IMG/VR virus record: IMGVR_UViG_3300043399_000721
Span: 1 to 53,592 of that record
Direction: 5' to 3' (one strand)
DNA: 53,592 nucleotides
Origin: a virus
How positions within the stretch are numbered: position 1 is the first letter of the stretch; each line of letters opens with the position of its first letter. A program made the translations under genes and the position numbers. The notes below the pieces were generated by a model, which was not told the origin of the DNA, did not search any database, and was given only the letters and a program-made list of their open reading frames with translations. This document shows, in pieces, positions 6,571 through 14,728 of this stretch.

Positions 6571-6803
6571 ATAATCTCCGGGATAACCTCGTTGTCTGGC
6601 GTGCCAAGCTCCGCAGGATGCTCAACTACTACAAGAAGAAATCAGACAGCGAAGACCTTGCGCTTGTCCTGTGCTCATTCCCGTCGACCTCTGTTTATAT
6701 TTACAGCGCAACACAACTCACGTTTGAGCAGTGGCTAATGGAAGCTGAGACAATCATGAGTCAATGCTATCAAGCGGGATATCAGTACAAGGGGATGCTA
6801 TGA
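6540..6803 (+). CDS. Small hypothetical phage protein
   Basis: 87 aa from ATG 6540, overlapping the HNH gene by 31 nt; an upstream start at 6519 is also open. Contains NLVVWRAKLRRMLNYYKKK and a later amphipathic stretch. No recognised family. Its position between HNH and packaging genes is that of small accessory phage proteins. Confidence 0.5.
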   Translation: MDLSASGIGINNLRDNLVVWRAKLRRMLNYYKKKSDSEDLALVLCSFPSTSVYIYSATQLTFEQWLMEAETIMSQCYQAGYQYKGML

Positions 6804-6915
6804 AAACCCGTTGCTGACTAATTCCTAGACAGCCATTGTAATCTTTTCAACTCTTCACCTTGGTGCGTGTTGTTGGGTTATTATGCTCTCAGGACATTAA
6901 CCGCCGGGAGGCAAT

Positions 6916-7221
6916 ATGAACACCAGAGCAATAGCAAACAACGGAAAGCCAACAATCGACGAAGGAAACGAGCATTTTATTTGGTCTTATAATGAATCAA
7001 CTAAACAGGAAAATTTGCAAATAGCTACTCTTTACCTGTGCGACTCCTGCGGCACACCTTCGACAGTGAACTCGGTTTGGGTTCTAGTGGGTTATCAATT
7101 TCCAATAGGAGTTGGAGCTGCACTTAAACAAGCTAATGAAATAAAAGAAAAATTCGGTCTTTTAACCGAACTTGGAGCTAACGAAGATGGCGATGGTTTT
7201 TGCGAGAAATGCTATAAATGA
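6916..7221 (+). CDS. Hypothetical protein with two CxxC pairs
   Basis: 101 aa, ribosome site gggagg. LCDSCG (42-47) and FCEKCYK near the end form two CxxC pairs that could bind zinc. Overlaps the next gene by ATGA. About 110 bp of noncoding DNA precede it. Function unknown. Confidence 0.65.
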   Translation: MNTRAIANNGKPTIDEGNEHFIWSYNESTKQENLQIATLYLCDSCGTPSTVNSVWVLVGYQFPIGVGAALKQANEIKEKFGLLTELGANEDGDGFCEKCYK

Positions 7222-7400
7222 AATATATGATATTACTTATTTTGCTTTCCTGCGGGAAGAGTGAGAAGAGATGCGTTTCAATAGAAGAAGCGCGTCTTCG
7301 ATGCAAGGCCGATGTTGTCCGAGACTACTGGCCGGGAACAGCACCCGAGTCACTCATGAAACAGTGCGAGTACTACTACCCCGTAGAAGCATGTTATTGA
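7218..7400 (+). CDS. Small putative lipoprotein
   Basis: 60 aa. The N-terminus MKYMILLILLSCGKS has a short hydrophobic core ending in LLSC, a lipobox, so the mature protein would begin at Cys12 and be lipid-anchored. The remainder has four more Cys. Coupled to the preceding gene. Function unknown; some phages carry such lipoproteins for exclusion or lysis, but nothing here decides. Confidence 0.6.
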   Translation: MKYMILLILLSCGKSEKRCVSIEEARLRCKADVVRDYWPGTAPESLMKQCEYYYPVEACY

Positions 7401-7426
7401 CTCCCGATGTAAACACACTTTAAACT
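7397..7426 (+). promoter_or_regulatory. Candidate promoter for the packaging/head operon
   Basis: TTGACT (7397-7402), 18-bp spacer, TAAACT (7421-7426; 4 of 6 to consensus). It is the only good -35-like box ahead of the long rightward structural operon. Confidence 0.4.
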
Positions 7427-7464
7427 GAGGTTAAGAGTCGGTGACTCGAAACATTTAACTCAGT
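7424..7464 (+). promoter_or_regulatory. Nested inverted repeat in the operon leader
   Basis: Outer arms actgag-g-ttaa and ttaa-ctcagt enclose an inner hairpin gagtc-ggt-gactc. It lies directly after the candidate promoter and before the first gene of the operon, so it could be an operator or an RNA leader structure. Confidence 0.45.
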
Positions 7465-7473
7465 GAGTAACTT

Positions 7474-7656
7474 GTGGAAGAAATCGGCGCAATAAGCGCA
7501 TTGCTATCAGCAATTAAAACTCGTGTTGATGGCTCAGTCAGCATCACCCTCGAAGCAAATCCATCAGAGATCGAAGTGATAAACAAATTGTTGCAGTGCT
7601 ACCTGATCGACAAGCGCTTGTTCACTGTCGCGTTCATTAGGACTGACAATGAGTAA
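7474..7656 (+). CDS. Small hypothetical protein before TerS
   Basis: 60 aa from GTG 7474 with only a weak ribosome site. Hydrophilic, mixed alpha/beta (SVSITLEANPSEIEVINKLL). Overlaps the terminase small-subunit gene by 8 nt. Function unknown. Confidence 0.5.
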   Translation: MEEIGAISALLSAIKTRVDGSVSITLEANPSEIEVINKLLQCYLIDKRLFTVAFIRTDNE

Positions 7657-8077
7657 GATGGGAAGACCTCACGGATACGATCCGAAGCACGTAACCGAGA
7701 TGCTAGAGTTCTTTCAGAACTGGGAAGAGTTCCGAGAAGTCGAAAAAACTGTCATTGTCGGTGGTCGGGTAACAAAGATCAAGGAAAGACTCGCAAACTA
7801 TCCTCCGACTCTGAACAAGTACGCCATCAAGCTTGGCATTGACCGCCACACACTGAAGAGATGGGCCGAAGAAAATCCTGACTTTTATGCCACATATAAA
7901 GCTTGCAAGATAATCCAGGAGGAATGGCTCTCCGATCGTGCGACCACAGGAGAGTATCACGCAGGGTTCACTAAGCTCATGCTGGTGAATCATTCGGACA
8001 TCAAGGATAGGGTTACTCACGAAGTGCATGATGCAGCGATAAAAATAAATATCGACTCAAGCGACAGCAATTTATGA
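7649..8077 (+). CDS. Terminase small subunit
   Basis: 142 aa. The helix-turn-helix-like segment [20 protein letters not shown], then [39 protein letters not shown], is the pattern of phage small terminases that bind packaging sites and hand DNA to the large subunit. Gene order (TerS, TerL, portal) supports it. Codons are more GC-rich than in the two genes that follow, which hints at mosaic origin. The stop overlaps the homing-endonuclease start (ATGA). Confidence 0.85.
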   Translation: MSKMGRPHGYDPKHVTEMLEFFQNWEEFREVEKTVIVGGRVTKIKERLANYPPTLNKYAIKLGIDRHTLKRWAEENPDFYATYKACKIIQEEWLSDRATTGEYHAGFTKLMLVNHSDIKDRVTHEVHDAAIKINIDSSDSNL

Positions 8078-8568
8078 GCGAGTCATGGAAAGCGTTGGAC
8101 GGGTTTGATTATGAAATATCAAGCAATGGCAGAGTAAGGCATTTTAAAAACGGCTTAAAGAAATTAAGCGTTCATAGAAATGGATACTCCTCGGTTTCGC
8201 TATGGAAAAATGGCAAAGAAAAAAGAGAGCTTATCCACAGGCTTGTTGCAAAAAAATTTCTCGGCAATATTGATGGAATGGAAATTAATCATAAAGATTT
8301 TAATAAACTCAATAACAGAGTTGAAAATTTAGAAATTGTAACCAAAAAGCAAAACACTATTCACGCAAAACACGGGAAAAGATTTACTGGAAATAGAAAT
8401 GTTTCAGGGTCAAAGAATCCTGCATCAAAAATAGATGAGGAACAAGTAAGAAAAATAAGAGCCATGAAAGATTCCGGCGCAAGATATAAAGAAATTATAG
8501 AGCAATTTGGTATTAAGAAATCACAGCTATGGAACATAATTTCTGGAAAATCATGGAAGAATGCATAA
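8074..8568 (+). CDS. Free-standing HNH homing endonuclease (NUMOD4 type)
   Basis: 164 aa. Residues 1-55 match the NUMOD4 pattern ([20 protein letters not shown]). The HNH core is [20 protein letters not shown]. The C-terminal 45 residues ([15 protein letters not shown] to [12 protein letters not shown]) form a helix-turn-helix for DNA recognition. It sits between TerS and TerL, overlapping both by a few bases, so it was inserted or grown without breaking either. Such enzymes cut phage lacking the insertion and spread by repair. AT-richer than TerS. Confidence 0.9.
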   Translation: MSESWKALDGFDYEISSNGRVRHFKNGLKKLSVHRNGYSSVSLWKNGKEKRELIHRLVAKKFLGNIDGMEINHKDFNKLNNRVENLEIVTKKQNTIHAKHGKRFTGNRNVSGSKNPASKIDEEQVRKIRAMKDSGARYKEIIEQFGIKKSQLWNIISGKSWKNA

Positions 8569-9826
8569 GTTTACAAAAACAGAAAAACAAAATCAGGCGA
8601 TAAAAAAACTCTCTGGCATAGCAAGACACATCATGCTTTACGGAGGATCAAGGTCAGGAAAAACATTTATTTCTGTTTACGCAATAATAGTCAGAGCATG
8701 CAAAGTAAAATCAAGGCACGCTATCCTTCGCCTAAATTTCAACCACATCAAAACATCTATATGGCTTGATACTCTTCCTAAGGTTTTAAAAATTGCCTTT
8801 CCTGATCTTTCTGTTGAATGGAACAAAACAGACTACTACATAACATTTCCAAATGGGTCAGAGATATGGATCGCTGGCCTTGATGATGAAAAGAGAGTTG
8901 AAAAGATTCTTGGTAAGGAATACTCAACAATTTACTTTAACGAGTGTTCGCAGATTCCATACAAGTCTATTCAGATTGCTCTTACAAGACTTGCAGAAAA
9001 GAATGAATTAAGAAAGAAAGCATACTACGATGAGAACCCACCATCAAAAAAACATTGGTCTTATTGGCTGTTTATAAAAAAGCTTGATCCAATAGACAAC
9101 GTTCCCGTCGAAGATGATAAGTACGAATCAATTTTAATGAATCCTGGAGACAATCTACAGAATATTGACGAAGAGTACATTTCCGAAGTGCTAAACAATC
9201 TTTCAGAAGCACAAAAGAAAAGGTTCAGGGATGGCGAATTCGCCTCGGACGATGACGGAGTTGCTTACTATTCTTTCGACAGGGAAAAGCACGTTCAACA
9301 GATAGAAAACAAATTACTACTTGGACAAAGGCTTGTCGGAATGGATTTTAACGTCCAGCCCATGACTGCCGTTGTCGCTCATTACACAAGTGGCAGGTTT
9401 TATATTTTCCAGGAAGTGTTTTTAGAGAACTCGGATACATTTAAAATGTCAGATTTCCTTATTAAAAACGGACATAAGGGAGCCAGCATTTATCCAGATT
9501 CAACCGGGAAGAACAGAAAGACATCGGGGAAATCCGATCATCACATTTTACAAGAGTCAGGCTTTAGGGTTCAATATACAAGAAACCCAATGGTTATTGA
9601 TAGGGTTAATAATATAAACAGACTCCTCATGGACGGTAAGATTATTATTTCTCCTAACTGCAAAAAACTAATAAACGACTTGGAAAAGGTTTCCTGGAAA
9701 GATGGTCAACTCGATCAAAAGTCGGACAAGATGCTTACCCACATATCGGATGCGCTCGGTTATTTATGTTGGGCGATCGAACCGCTATTAGAAAAACAAC
9801 CAGAATCTAAATTTACTCAACTATAG
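8561..9826 (+). CDS. terL: Terminase large subunit
   Basis: 421 aa, the ATP-driven packaging motor and nuclease. Walker A GGSRSGKT (28-35); Walker [11 protein letters not shown] (about 124-133); coupling region with [12 protein letters not shown]. The C-terminal RNase H-like nuclease has [20 protein letters not shown] and [12 protein letters not shown] carrying the acidic metal ligands. Length is usual for the PBSX/Terminase_3-type group. The start at ATG 8561 lies inside the end of the homing endonuclease gene; codon use of both is AT-rich, unlike TerS and portal. Confidence 0.95.
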   Translation: MHKFTKTEKQNQAIKKLSGIARHIMLYGGSRSGKTFISVYAIIVRACKVKSRHAILRLNFNHIKTSIWLDTLPKVLKIAFPDLSVEWNKTDYYITFPNGSEIWIAGLDDEKRVEKILGKEYSTIYFNECSQIPYKSIQIALTRLAEKNELRKKAYYDENPPSKKHWSYWLFIKKLDPIDNVPVEDDKYESILMNPGDNLQNIDEEYISEVLNNLSEAQKKRFRDGEFASDDDGVAYYSFDREKHVQQIENKLLLGQRLVGMDFNVQPMTAVVAHYTSGRFYIFQEVFLENSDTFKMSDFLIKNGHKGASIYPDSTGKNRKTSGKSDHHILQESGFRVQYTRNPMVIDRVNNINRLLMDGKIIISPNCKKLINDLEKVSWKDGQLDQKSDKMLTHISDALGYLCWAIEPLLEKQPESKFTQL

Positions 9827-9833
9827 GATCAAT

Positions 9834-11177
9834 ATGCTCAAGCAAAGAAGAAAGGAAATCATCGACTACGTTAAGGACAATGCTTCGTTCCTGAGAACCA
9901 ACACAGAGGCACTCGACATTTACGAGGGAAATCTTCGCCCATACGTTGATGACATTCTCCGCAAGAGTCTTTCTCCTACCTATTACGGATCAATCAAGGA
10001 CAGGATTCTCCCGATCAACATTCTTCAACGTTTCGTCGATAAGGTTGCTACAACATATGCCAAGCCGCCAATCAGACACAGCGACGACGCACGAACGCAG
10101 GACTTCGTTGAGTATTACGATAAAGCACTTGCGATCAACAACTCTGGTAACATTGCCGATGCCTACTCTCACCTGTTCAAAGGCTTTGCTTGGGAGCCAT
10201 ACATCAACAAGAATGGAAAACCTGCGCTGAGAGAGCTTCCGTTTAACTCTTTCCTTGTGATGTCCGACTCGATGGTCAACCCGGAGGAAGAGACAATCTT
10301 CATCAAGCTCATGGGCAAGAAAGGACAAGACGAAGATTCGATGCTTCTCTTTGTTTACACCGATCAAGAGTTCGATGCTTTTTATCTTAACGGCAACGAA
10401 GCATCCGAGTATCTGGTGGACAACGAAGGGATCAACGTCATCGGAACCATTCCGTTTGTTTACGGCAAGAGACAGAAGAACAGGTTAATGCCCGTGCTCG
10501 ATACCGATATGCTTGCGATCACGAAGTCTATTCCATGCATGCTGACCGATGCGTCTGGCGCACAAATGTATCAGGCGTTCTCAATCATTTACGGGATTGA
10601 TATTTCTGCAGAGAATTTGAAAATGTCACCGAACGCACTATGGTCTATCAAGTCAGATCGGGAGAGTGACAAGAATCCACAACTTGGAGTTCTCACTCCG
10701 TCCGCTGATACCGATAAGGTTCTCTCATTTATCACAACCACGTTTACGCTATGGCTCGAGACAAAAGGTGTTCGCACCGGATCAACAGGACAAACAAGCG
10801 GATCAAATCTTTCTTCTGGGATCGCGAAGATCATCGACGAGATGGACGTATGGGAACTAAAGAAGAAGTCACAAGCATGGTTCAAGCAAGACGAAGAAGA
10901 ACTCTGGAACGTGAAACTTCCTAAGATTCACAACTATTGGATCAAGTCTGGCATGATTTCTCCGGCCATGGTTCCACCAATTCAGCCAGAAGAGCTTGAT
11001 GTTGATGTGGTGTTTGAAGAACCAAAACCGATGATCTCAAGAGTAGAAGAAATTTCTAATATCCGGTCAGAGCTTGAACTCGGAACGATGACCATGAAAC
11101 AAGCTATTAAACAACTTCATCCAAACCTAGAGCACTACGAGATTGAAGAAGTAATGGCAAACAGAGTCATGATGTAA
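9834..11177 (+). CDS. Portal protein
   Basis: 447 aa directly after TerL. N-terminal helical part, then the run RFVDKVATTYAKPPIR, typical of portal proteins in which the chain enters the stem region, and a long acidic C-terminus (VDVVFEEPKPM). Forms the dodecameric DNA gate at a capsid vertex. Identification rests on position, length and this pattern; no single decisive motif. Confidence 0.8.
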   Translation: MLKQRRKEIIDYVKDNASFLRTNTEALDIYEGNLRPYVDDILRKSLSPTYYGSIKDRILPINILQRFVDKVATTYAKPPIRHSDDARTQDFVEYYDKALAINNSGNIADAYSHLFKGFAWEPYINKNGKPALRELPFNSFLVMSDSMVNPEEETIFIKLMGKKGQDEDSMLLFVYTDQEFDAFYLNGNEASEYLVDNEGINVIGTIPFVYGKRQKNRLMPVLDTDMLAITKSIPCMLTDASGAQMYQAFSIIYGIDISAENLKMSPNALWSIKSDRESDKNPQLGVLTPSADTDKVLSFITTTFTLWLETKGVRTGSTGQTSGSNLSSGIAKIIDEMDVWELKKKSQAWFKQDEEELWNVKLPKIHNYWIKSGMISPAMVPPIQPEELDVDVVFEEPKPMISRVEEISNIRSELELGTMTMKQAIKQLHPNLEHYEIEEVMANRVMM

Positions 11178-11178
11178 G

Positions 11179-11700
11179 ATGGCAAAATATTCGGTTAAAA
11201 TTCCATTCACTAGATCGATCAAGGTTAAGGATAGGCAGAAGATTGCCGATGCTTTTTTGACTCACATCATAGGAAGGACGCTTGCTGGTTACGATAAAGA
11301 GAACGAGCGTTTTGCTGGTTACACTAAACAATATGCAGAGTTTAAAGGTGTAGGACGCAGGGATGTTGATCTTACCTTATCTGGTGAGATGCTTGATCAA
11401 TTAAAGGTTCTAAAGATAGATGCTCGTGGTGTCGAGATAGGTTATCGTGGCAGTAAAGAGCTTATCGGTAAGGTTGAGGGTAATATCCTTGGTACATATG
11501 GTCAGCCGGATCCAATTCCAGGTAAAGCTCGGGATTTTCTCGGAATTGATGACAACGATGCTGAAATGATTGTCGAAGCATACGCAGATGAAGACTTGTC
11601 AGAACTCACAGAAGAAGAACTAGATATTATTGCTCGTGAAGCTGCGCGTGAGATTCTGGGTGATATTGACTTCTTTGGAGATGATGATGGCGAAGCCTGA
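11179..11700 (+). CDS. Head-tail joining / morphogenesis protein (Mu gpG-like)
   Basis: 173 aa. The run DLTLSGEMLDQLKVLKID, and an earlier segment in which RFAGYTKQYAEFKG precedes a Lys/Gly turn, resemble phage virion morphogenesis proteins that finish heads or tails. The acidic C-terminus (EEELDIIAREAAREIL, then FFGDDDG) is unusual and may bind a partner. Located between portal and scaffold. The exact role is an inference. Confidence 0.6.
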   Translation: MAKYSVKIPFTRSIKVKDRQKIADAFLTHIIGRTLAGYDKENERFAGYTKQYAEFKGVGRRDVDLTLSGEMLDQLKVLKIDARGVEIGYRGSKELIGKVEGNILGTYGQPDPIPGKARDFLGIDDNDAEMIVEAYADEDLSELTEEELDIIAREAAREILGDIDFFGDDDGEA

Positions 11701-12178
11701 GGATGTCCTGAAGAAGGTAGGAGATAGACTCAAGATCAAGATTCGTCTTGCTAAGAATGCTGCTGCCAGAGAGCTTGCTGGACTTATTCCAGAGCTAGTC
11801 AAGATTAGAACTCGTGGCGCAGGAGATGGTGTTAATGGCCCACTAAAAGATTTAGAAAGCTCCACCATCAAGTACCGTGAGCGATACGATGATAACCTTC
11901 ATCCCGAGACAACTCCTACAACATCGAACCTCACCGCCACTGGACAGTTACTTGACTCACTCAAGGGGCGGAACGTAGGATCAAAGGTAATAGTAGAGCC
12001 GAAAGGTAGGAGAACTCAGGAGCTTTCTGGTGAAAGATCAAGAAAGACAAATAAACAAGTTTTGAAATACGTCGAAGATGGTGGGCGAGTCTTTAATGAG
12101 CTTAACCATGGTGAGCGTGCCGAGATCATTGAGACTGCTACACAGATTATTAAGGATGAACTTAAGGGTGTCACTTGA
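11687..12178 (+). CDS. Head-tail joining / neck protein
   Basis: 163 aa if started at ATG 11687, 6 nt after ggag; two more in-frame ATGs (11681, 11684) precede it. Basic N-terminal helix, then LIPELVKIRTRGAG and TSNLTATGQLLDSL, a pattern of HK97-gp10-like tail completion proteins. Shares the SG.ML/TGQLLDSL idea with the preceding gene, so both may be related neck components. Overlaps the previous gene by 14 nt. Confidence 0.6.
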   Translation: MAKPEDVLKKVGDRLKIKIRLAKNAAARELAGLIPELVKIRTRGAGDGVNGPLKDLESSTIKYRERYDDNLHPETTPTTSNLTATGQLLDSLKGRNVGSKVIVEPKGRRTQELSGERSRKTNKQVLKYVEDGGRVFNELNHGERAEIIETATQIIKDELKGVT

Positions 12179-12207
12179 CACCAGTAATCAACAGGGAGAA
12201 TATATTT

Positions 12208-12798
12208 ATGTCGGATCAAGTGGTCAGTGACCAATCTCAAAGCAACGGTGTTGCTCCTGAGCCTAAGACGAGTGATGTTGTTAAGTATGAAACCTATAAA
12301 AGGGTTTTGTCCGAAGCAAAAATGCTCAAAGAGAAGGTAAGGGAGTACGAAACAACTCTCCAACAAACTCAAGAGCAAAAACTGAAAGAGCAGAATGAAT
12401 GGAAGGCACTCGCTGAGCAATACAAAGCGAAGCTAGATCAGACATCTAATGTTCTTCAGGAGCAGGAAAGAAGCATCGTCAACGGTCTTAAGTATCATGA
12501 ATTTGAGAAGCATCTGGGCGGAAAACTGAAGAATCAGGACTATGCCACATTTGTAGATTTTGATCGGATCGTATTGAACCCGGAGACTAAGAAAGTTGAT
12601 GAGGATTCAGCCAAGGCAGTGGCCGCAGACTTCGTTAAGAGACATTCCTCACTGGTAGAATTTGCCGGACAAGGAAGACTTCCCAACGATGCTCCTAAAG
12701 GTTTCTCTCCTGGCGAAAAATCCGTTAGCGACATGAAGGATCCAAAAGAAATTCAAAAACATATCCTTGAGCTTGCTGCACAAGGACTAATTAAATAG
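12208..12798 (+). CDS. Scaffolding protein
   Basis: 196 aa from ATG 12208 (ribosome site agggaga); an upstream TTG at 12175 is less likely. The N-terminal third is polar; residues about 30-95 are a long charged helix rich in Glu, Gln and Lys (coiled coil). The middle reads NGLKYHEFEKHLGG and DYATFVDFDRIVLN, like DUF4355-type phage scaffold proteins. Lies immediately before the capsid gene, as scaffolds usually do. Confidence 0.75.
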   Translation: MSDQVVSDQSQSNGVAPEPKTSDVVKYETYKRVLSEAKMLKEKVREYETTLQQTQEQKLKEQNEWKALAEQYKAKLDQTSNVLQEQERSIVNGLKYHEFEKHLGGKLKNQDYATFVDFDRIVLNPETKKVDEDSAKAVAADFVKRHSSLVEFAGQGRLPNDAPKGFSPGEKSVSDMKDPKEIQKHILELAAQGLIK

Positions 12799-12808
12799 GA
12801 GCTACTAA

Positions 12809-13663
12809 ATGGACGTTATCACAGGCAATACCCAGCTCGGGAATACAAAACAAGACCTAATTGCCGCAATGGTACAGCGTGAACTCGCTTTCCGTGCAAA
12901 ACTTCTTCCATTCTTCACTGACCTTTCTCCAATGGTTGGCAAAGGAATGCAATCTATCTCTATCCCTAAACTCTCCTCTTTCGCTGTCGCTGACCGTGCC
13001 GAAGGTGTTGCGGGTGAGATTTCTGCTCTCTCAACAGGTGTTGATAAACTTGAGCTTAACCAGAATCTTTATGTTTCTTGGTTGATCGACAGCATGACAG
13101 CAACTCAGTCTAACATTCCTGCTCAGCTTCTTTTCGCTCAGCGTGCTGCTGCTGCTCAAGCTCGCAAAATCGACGAGCTTATTATCGCTGAACTCGGTGC
13201 GATTGCTCATGCTTTCGTCAACGTAGGTGCTGATGCAAACGTAACTTACGCTAACCTCACTACTATGGTTCGTGAACTCGAAGAAAATGAAGCTATGATG
13301 GAAGATTGTGTATGGCTCGTTTCTCCTGCGCAGAAAGAAGCTATCTTCAATCTCGCTGAATTTAAGAACCAGTATCAGTTTGGTCAGGCAACACTCCCAA
13401 GTGGTGTTATCGGAACAATTCTTGGAATTCCAGTAGTCATGCACTCTGGTCTCGCCTCTGTTCAGGTTTACCTCGCTGAGAAGTCTGGTCTTGCTTACGC
13501 ATTTCAGAAGACTGCTTCTTACGCTGAAGAGAACGAAATTGCTTACGGTGTTGGCGCTAAACGTGCTGCCGTTGATCAACTCTTTGGTCTTAAGGGTATG
13601 CAGCTTGGCCAGAAAGGTGCTGCTGCAGGCAAGTCTCCACTGGTTATCGGTCTCAACGACTAG
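12809..13663 (+). CDS. Major capsid protein (HK97-type fold likely)
   Basis: 284 aa with a strong ribosome site (aggagc). Ala/Leu-rich N-terminal helix, then SPMVGKGMQSISIPKLSS, a central domain with CVWLVSPAQKEAIFNL, and PSGVIGTILGIPVVMHSGL, a pattern typical of HK97-fold shells in which a beta-hairpin carries the conserved G-x-P/GIPV. Position after scaffold and strongly optimised codons support the most abundant virion protein. No protease gene is seen, so the shell probably matures without cleavage by a phage-encoded enzyme. Confidence 0.85.
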   Translation: MDVITGNTQLGNTKQDLIAAMVQRELAFRAKLLPFFTDLSPMVGKGMQSISIPKLSSFAVADRAEGVAGEISALSTGVDKLELNQNLYVSWLIDSMTATQSNIPAQLLFAQRAAAAQARKIDELIIAELGAIAHAFVNVGADANVTYANLTTMVRELEENEAMMEDCVWLVSPAQKEAIFNLAEFKNQYQFGQATLPSGVIGTILGIPVVMHSGLASVQVYLAEKSGLAYAFQKTASYAEENEIAYGVGAKRAAVDQLFGLKGMQLGQKGAAAGKSPLVIGLND

Positions 13664-13679
13664 TTTCAAAATCATTGAC

Positions 13680-13710
13680 GAGGGTGCGGTGAAAGCCGTA
13701 CCCTCTTATT
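13680..13710 (+). terminator. Hairpin after the capsid gene
   Basis: gagggt ... accctc arms with a partly paired centre (gcgg/gccg) followed by ttatt. Might terminate part of the transcripts so that capsid mRNA exceeds downstream messages. Confidence 0.5.
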
Positions 13711-13920
13711 ATGAATAAGAAACCATCGCACATAAAGCACTTCCTAAAGAGCAGAAGCCCGGAAATGCTCAAGGCGATGATGCTAAAGAATAGTGTTGAG
13801 AAAAGACACTATTTTGATTACTTCATTGTCCACGATGGACAGTTCTGGTTTGCTTGGTACGAGTGGGACACTGACTATACTACGGATGTGAATGATGAAA
13901 TCATCTCTGAAGGACCGTGA
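13711..13920 (+). CDS. Small hypothetical protein
   Basis: 69 aa, basic N-terminal half and aromatic C-terminal half (FWFAWYEWDTDYTTD). No clear ribosome site, since the start lies at the foot of the terminator-like hairpin. Overlaps the next gene by 29 nt. Function unknown. Confidence 0.5.
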   Translation: MNKKPSHIKHFLKSRSPEMLKAMMLKNSVEKRHYFDYFIVHDGQFWFAWYEWDTDYTTDVNDEIISEGP

Positions 13921-14158
13921 GTTTGATAAATTCCGTCCCGCCCCGAATGATAAATCCTCTATTTCAGTAACTGCCGACACACCCATACCGGTTGATTCAT
14001 CCGGCGTTTATTGGGATGAAATCACAACTACCTTTCCGTCTTCAACTCAGGAATTGTTTACTTATAAAAAAGATGCTGTAATTGTTCAAACTGTATTGGT
14101 AACGTATCAGGCAACGGACAAGAAAACGATAATCTCCATGGTTCGAGAGAGGTTCTAA
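13892..14158 (+). CDS. Hypothetical virion-module protein
   Basis: 88 aa. Contains TPIPVDSSGVYWDEITTTF and a beta-rich C-terminus (YKKDAVIVQTVLVTYQA), a pattern I associate with small phage proteins placed just before fibre genes. Shares a single base with the next gene (TAATG). Function unknown. Confidence 0.65.
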   Translation: MMKSSLKDREFDKFRPAPNDKSSISVTADTPIPVDSSGVYWDEITTTFPSSTQELFTYKKDAVIVQTVLVTYQATDKKTIISMVRERF

Positions 14159-14346
14159 TGCCTTGGCGTTTTGATCCTCAAGCTGTTGATCTTGTCTTCG
14201 TTAGCTTCGGAACACAACAAATAGTCTCTGGTGAGGTTAGCTTCGGTGAAGAGATTGGAAGTGACCTTTTACTTGATACCGGAGAAAGAACAAACGATAC
14301 GTCTATAGTCGACGGCGGTCTAAGGGTAATCGATGGCAGTATTTAA
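14158..14346 (+). CDS. Small hypothetical protein, beta-rich
   Basis: 62 aa with alternating short beta-like stretches (LVFVSFGTQQIVSGEVSFG). Start overlaps the previous stop; end overlaps the next gene by 14 nt. Probably a minor virion or fibre accessory protein, by position only. Confidence 0.55.
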   Translation: MPWRFDPQAVDLVFVSFGTQQIVSGEVSFGEEIGSDLLLDTGERTNDTSIVDGGLRVIDGSI

Positions 14347-14713
14347 AGTCCCAAAAATTACTACAGCACAAAGAGAATCCTTGGTTCTTTCTGCGGCGGA
14401 GATAGTATTTGATACTGACTCTGCCGTCTACTTCGGAGGAAACGATGTATCGATGGGCGGTTTCCCTCTAGGTGCTAGTGGTGGAACATCAAACGTAGAA
14501 ACATTTATTCTTGATTCTCAAGATATTACAAATAAAAAAGTGATTTTATCATCCGAGCCTTTTTATCCATCATCGGTTCAACTTACTGTTGCTGGTGGTA
14601 TCCAGCAGATAAATGGGATTGATTTTGAGGTAGTTGGAACTGAATTAAGATGGGATGGTTTAGGGCTTGATAACTTTCTCGAAGTAAACGACACTTTAAT
14701 AATTCAATTCTAA
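14333..14713 (+). CDS. Fibre-associated protein (N-terminal fibre-domain type)
   Basis: 126 aa. KITTAQRESLVLSAAEIVFD at residues 7-26 is close to the short entry segment of many phage fibre proteins (mature fibre chains that begin with this trimerising motif). A beta-sandwich-like half follows (VQLTVAGGIQQINGIDFEVV). Likely a small attachment or capsid-decorating fibre encoded just before the large fibre. Confidence 0.65.
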   Translation: MAVFKVPKITTAQRESLVLSAAEIVFDTDSAVYFGGNDVSMGGFPLGASGGTSNVETFILDSQDITNKKVILSSEPFYPSSVQLTVAGGIQQINGIDFEVVGTELRWDGLGLDNFLEVNDTLIIQF

Positions 14714-14728
14714 CAATGGAGTGCATGG

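Noticed and set aside
6254-6625. 123-aa minus-strand frame over the HNH gene
   Set aside because: Antisense to a recognisable HNH nuclease, composition low-complexity, no ribosome site.
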